Source of the DNA: M55B144 sp964550615
GTDB taxonomy: Bacteria > Bipolaricaulota > Bipolaricaulia > UBA7950 > UBA9294
Assembly: GCA_964550615.1 (NCBI GenBank)
Contig: CAZKAB010000003.1
Location: 1-64,000 of the forward strand
Direction: 5' to 3'
DNA: 64,000 bases
The position numbers and the translations under genes were made by a program. The notes under the pieces were generated by a model that was not told where the DNA came from, did not search any database, and worked only from the letters and a program-made list of their open reading frames with translations. Positions 61,575-64,000 of this stretch are shown here, one piece after another; within the stretch, counting starts at the first letter, position 1, and the number at the start of each line of letters is the position of its first letter.

Positions 61575-62024
61575 ATGTCTGAAATGATTGGCTATTGCGG
61601 CTACAACTGCCACCTATGCGCGGCGCGATCGGAAGATCCCAAGATTAGGCAGAAGCTGGTCGATGGTTGGCGAAAAATCTTCGGACACGAGCAGTACACC
61701 GCCGAGAACGTCAGGTGCGACGGTTGCCCGAGTGACGGCAGACTGGCCGACAAGGGATGCAAGGCAAGGCCGTGCGCCATTGAGAAAGGCATGACGAGCT
61801 GCGCTTTGTGCGATGATTTCGTATGTGACAAGGTAAGGCATCTCCTTGCCAGTCGTGAGGGGATGCTGATCTTCCTGAATCAGAGACTTTCGTCGGTAAC
61901 GGAGGAGGATTATAGGCTTTACGCACGCCAATTCGAAAGCATGCCGAACCTGGTCAAAATACTGGCTAAGGCGGGAAAGATACCGCCCTGGTCTGTAGAA
62001 GCCAATGGTGCTGCAGATGACTGA
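61575..62024 (+). CDS. DUF3795 cysteine-rich protein
   Basis: This 149-residue protein starts MSEMIGYCGYNCHLCAARS and has further cysteine pairs VRCDGCPSD, GCKARPC and SCALCDDFVCDK, a typical DUF3795 pattern that probably binds iron-sulfur or zinc. The start ATG follows GGAGAAGAGAG. The function is unknown. Such proteins are common in anaerobes. Confidence 0.8.
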   Translation: MSEMIGYCGYNCHLCAARSEDPKIRQKLVDGWRKIFGHEQYTAENVRCDGCPSDGRLADKGCKARPCAIEKGMTSCALCDDFVCDKVRHLLASREGMLIFLNQRLSSVTEEDYRLYARQFESMPNLVKILAKAGKIPPWSVEANGAADD

Positions 62025-62276
62025 TGAAGCAGCGGCTTTGATCGGATGTGACTTTTCTGAACATGGATGAAGCGCCCGGACCGGACGTCGCTTCGGCTCT
62101 TGCGCGTGATGCGTGTGTCTGATTGTTCCCGAAAGAGGGATCTACCTTAACTTCAGTTGCTATCCACGACTCGTGCGTGAACCATTACATCATGAATCCG
62201 CGTACGCGTTGCGTCAGAGCAACAGTCGCGGGTTCGAATCCCAGGTATTTGAGAGAGGACACTGATTATCGTCGTT

Positions 62277-63491
62277 ATGAATACACGGAAGATTACCAAG
62301 GAAGCGGCGCGCCGATTCCTTCTCGCCCACCAATTCCTGTGGCCGCCGCGCTCACTCGCCGGAAAGCAAGACGCAGTAGACTATATCCACCATGTCGGCT
62401 GTATCCAGTTTGATCCGCTAAACATCGTCGGTAATAACCCTCAATTGGTACTGCAAGCACGAATCTCCGACTTCCAATCGACGATGCTGCGGGAGCTCCT
62501 CTATGAGGATCGCCGCCTCATAGACGGCTGGGATAAGAACATGTCCATCTACTGCGTAGAGGATTGGCCGTATTTCGACCGCCTCCGGCAAGCGAAGCTT
62601 GCCAGTCCGGGAAAGAGCCCGGATAAGGTGAGATCGATACTTCCGCAAATACGTGAAGCAATCGAGGAACGGGGACCTGTCTCGTCGATCGACCTTGGCT
62701 TCGAGCAGACGGTCGATTGGGCATGGGCGCCCACGCGATTGGCGCGGGCCACGCTCGAAAGCATGCACATGTGGGGCGAACTTGTCATCCACCACAAAGT
62801 GCATACCCGCAAGGTGTACGACTTCGCCAACCGTCACATTCCGCAACACATCCTGTCGGCCATTGACCCCAACAAGACGGACGAGGAGCACCACGACTGG
62901 CGCGTTCTGCGGCGTATCGGTAGCGTCGGTCTCTTGTGGGCAAGAGGTAGCGATGCATGGATTGCAATGCGCGGAATAAAGAGCAAAGAGCGCAACGCGG
63001 CCATTGCCCGGCTGATAAACGCGAAGAAGGCGGTCGAGCTGCGGGTGGACGGGATTGCCTTTCCCTTCTACATGAGGCGAGATGATCTGGAATCGCTTGA
63101 CCGGGCAATCGGCGATTGTCCGTCGCTGCGGGCAACAATCCTCGCCCCGCTTGACAACTTGATCTGGGATCGACGTTTGACAAAGGAGCTGTTCGACTTC
63201 GATTACCGCTGGGAAGTCTACAAGCCGGTCGAACAGCGCCGCTACGGGTACTACGTTCTCCCAATCCTGTACGGAGATCGATTCATCGCTCGCTTTGAAC
63301 CGGGGCGAGAGAAGAAGAGCGGCGCACTGGTAATCAAGAACTGGTGGTGGGAGAATGGCGATTTCCCATCGAGACAGATGCGTGCAGAGCTGCGCCGCTG
63401 TTTCGAACATTTCTTGGCCTATCTCGGCACCGGCCGGCTGCGCGTAGACAATCAAGCTGCCGGGCGCAAGTCTTTGGGTTGGCTCGGCTAG
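62277..63491 (+). CDS. YcaQ/AlkX-like DNA glycosylase (winged-helix)
   Basis: This 404-residue HTH_42 protein resembles E. coli YcaQ, a glycosylase that unhooks interstrand DNA cross-links. The motif region GCIQFDPLNIVGNNPQLVLQ (the QxD/Q loop) lies near residue 42 and LAPLDNLIWDR near 290. C-terminal winged-helix domains follow. ATG 62277 has no clear ribosome site. It is the main product of this end of the window. Confidence 0.82.
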   Translation: MNTRKITKEAARRFLLAHQFLWPPRSLAGKQDAVDYIHHVGCIQFDPLNIVGNNPQLVLQARISDFQSTMLRELLYEDRRLIDGWDKNMSIYCVEDWPYFDRLRQAKLASPGKSPDKVRSILPQIREAIEERGPVSSIDLGFEQTVDWAWAPTRLARATLESMHMWGELVIHHKVHTRKVYDFANRHIPQHILSAIDPNKTDEEHHDWRVLRRIGSVGLLWARGSDAWIAMRGIKSKERNAAIARLINAKKAVELRVDGIAFPFYMRRDDLESLDRAIGDCPSLRATILAPLDNLIWDRRLTKELFDFDYRWEVYKPVEQRRYGYYVLPILYGDRFIARFEPGREKKSGALVIKNWWWENGDFPSRQMRAELRRCFEHFLAYLGTGRLRVDNQAAGRKSLGWLG

Positions 63492-63562
63492 AAACCCGAT
63501 TGAGAGCACACGGATACGCCGCTAGCAGATAGTAGCATGGCACATCGACTATGGAGAACCGA

Positions 63563-64000
63563 TCATGTCTTGGTGAACGTGAGGTTAAGCCGGTCCTTGA
63601 CCACACCCGGAAACGCGAGGACGCGATTGTGCATGCTGACGTACACGCCCGCAGGTACGAGACGGGCGGCAAGGAGCGCTTCGATCACGTTCTGCAAGGC
63701 GTCAGTATCTCGAAACTCGTACGGGCGCATGGCTCCGGTGATGATCACGGGAATCGAGAGATCGGGAAGCTCGTGAAGGAGGAGCTCGCCCGTCTCCGCC
63801 AACGTGTCGGTCCCGTGCAAAACCACTACGGCGTCCGATATGGGCAGAGCCTCCCGTGTGGCAACAAGGACATGCCGCCGATCTTCCGGCGTCATCTCGA
63901 GAGAATCCTTGAGCACAATCTCGTTGTGCGTGATCGATACGTCGGGAAGACGCAGGCCTGCGAGCATCTTCGGCAGGATGGTGTGATAGTTCTTGAGCGA
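63563..64000 (-). CDS. L-asparaginase, C-terminal part only
   Basis: About 145 residues of an asparaginase/glutaminase family protein are visible and the frame stays open to the window edge. Motifs seen are VVVLHGTDTLAETG (with the catalytic Thr and Asp), PVIITGAMRPYEFRDTD and the C-terminal region. The nucleophile Thr near the N-terminus lies outside. It hydrolyses asparagine to aspartate and ammonia. Confidence 0.85.
   Translation of the reverse strand, partial: SLKNYHTILPKMLAGLRLPDVSITHNEIVLKDSLEMTPEDRRHVLVATREALPISDAVVVLHGTDTLAETGELLLHELPDLSIPVIITGAMRPYEFRDTDALQNVIEALLAARLVPAGVYVSMHNRVLAFPGVVKDRLNLTFTKT

Noticed and set aside
62228..62256. T-arm-like sequence GGGTTCGAATCCC
   Set aside because: Only three T-stem pairs form and no matching acceptor or anticodon arm exists upstream, so this is not a tRNA or a clear remnant of one.
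62418..63509. 363-codon frame antisense to the YcaQ-like gene
   Set aside because: It is the shadow of a GC-rich gene, with no ribosome site and no recognisable family; the plus-strand gene has clear YcaQ motifs.
1..64000. CRISPR arrays and rRNA genes
   Set aside because: No regularly spaced direct repeats with unique spacers and no rRNA-like sequence were seen anywhere in the window.

Overview
This 64-kb window looks like a scaffold from a metagenome-assembled bacterial genome: it carries two runs of exactly 100 N (10006-10105 and 58215-58314), both inside genes. It is moderately GC-rich, densely packed, and uses strong Shine-Dalgarno sites with frequent GTG/TTG starts. A secreted protein ending in a C-terminal phenylalanine (3098-4402), large exported beta-rich proteins, HslUV and a DciA-type helicase loader suggest a diderm, probably anaerobic, deep-branching lineage. 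A Bipolaricaulota-like (OP1) origin is my best guess, but it is only a guess because no marker could be searched.

Layout. 0-5 kb: two large exported proteins ended by a clean terminator, then a 750-bp non-coding stretch with a decayed repeat. 5-17 kb: housekeeping and accessory genes (DinB, DUF2007, MFS, tandem-GNAT, two methyltransferases broken by a gap, membrane phosphoesterase) and a PepSY / response regulator / histidine kinase set with a three-repeat operator, then DedA-like, M24 peptidase, DNA glycosylase and amidase genes. 18-23 kb: the replication-origin locus, with six tRNAs, dnaA, an intergenic oriC with DnaA boxes and a DnaA-trio-like element, a DciA homologue, hslV and hslU. 23-30 kb: two small ribbon-helix-helix proteins, a repeat-bearing secreted protein, a MarR/flavin-protein pair with its operator, radC and a sodium symporter.

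30.3-52.0 kb (minus strand) is the most striking region: about 20 genes, nearly all overlapping or within a few bases of each other, headed by an XRE-cupin regulator on an apparently leaderless promoter. It encodes hydantoinase/oxoprolinase HyuA and HyuB, a nitroreductase-like protein, a complete Opp-type peptide ABC transporter, an Asp/Glu/hydantoin racemase, a short HyuA-like protein, two DUF917 proteins, an M24 aminopeptidase, a proline racemase/hydroxyproline epimerase and a two-subunit iron-sulfur/FAD D-amino-acid (D-hydroxyproline-like) dehydrogenase, with a uracil-DNA glycosylase as passenger. I read it as one peptide-import and cyclic-amide/imino-acid catabolic system. The parts are known families. 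The combination and its substrate are unproven.

52-64 kb: a third ribbon-helix-helix protein, a ClpB-like disaggregase that lacks the middle domain and sits behind a CIRCE-like operator, then O-methyltransferase, HAD phosphatase, lactate dehydrogenase, a truncated CAT-like acetyltransferase, a flavin-binding protein, a DUF2062-AsmA-like fusion, DUF3795, a YcaQ-type glycosylase, and the C-terminal part of an L-asparaginase running off the end.
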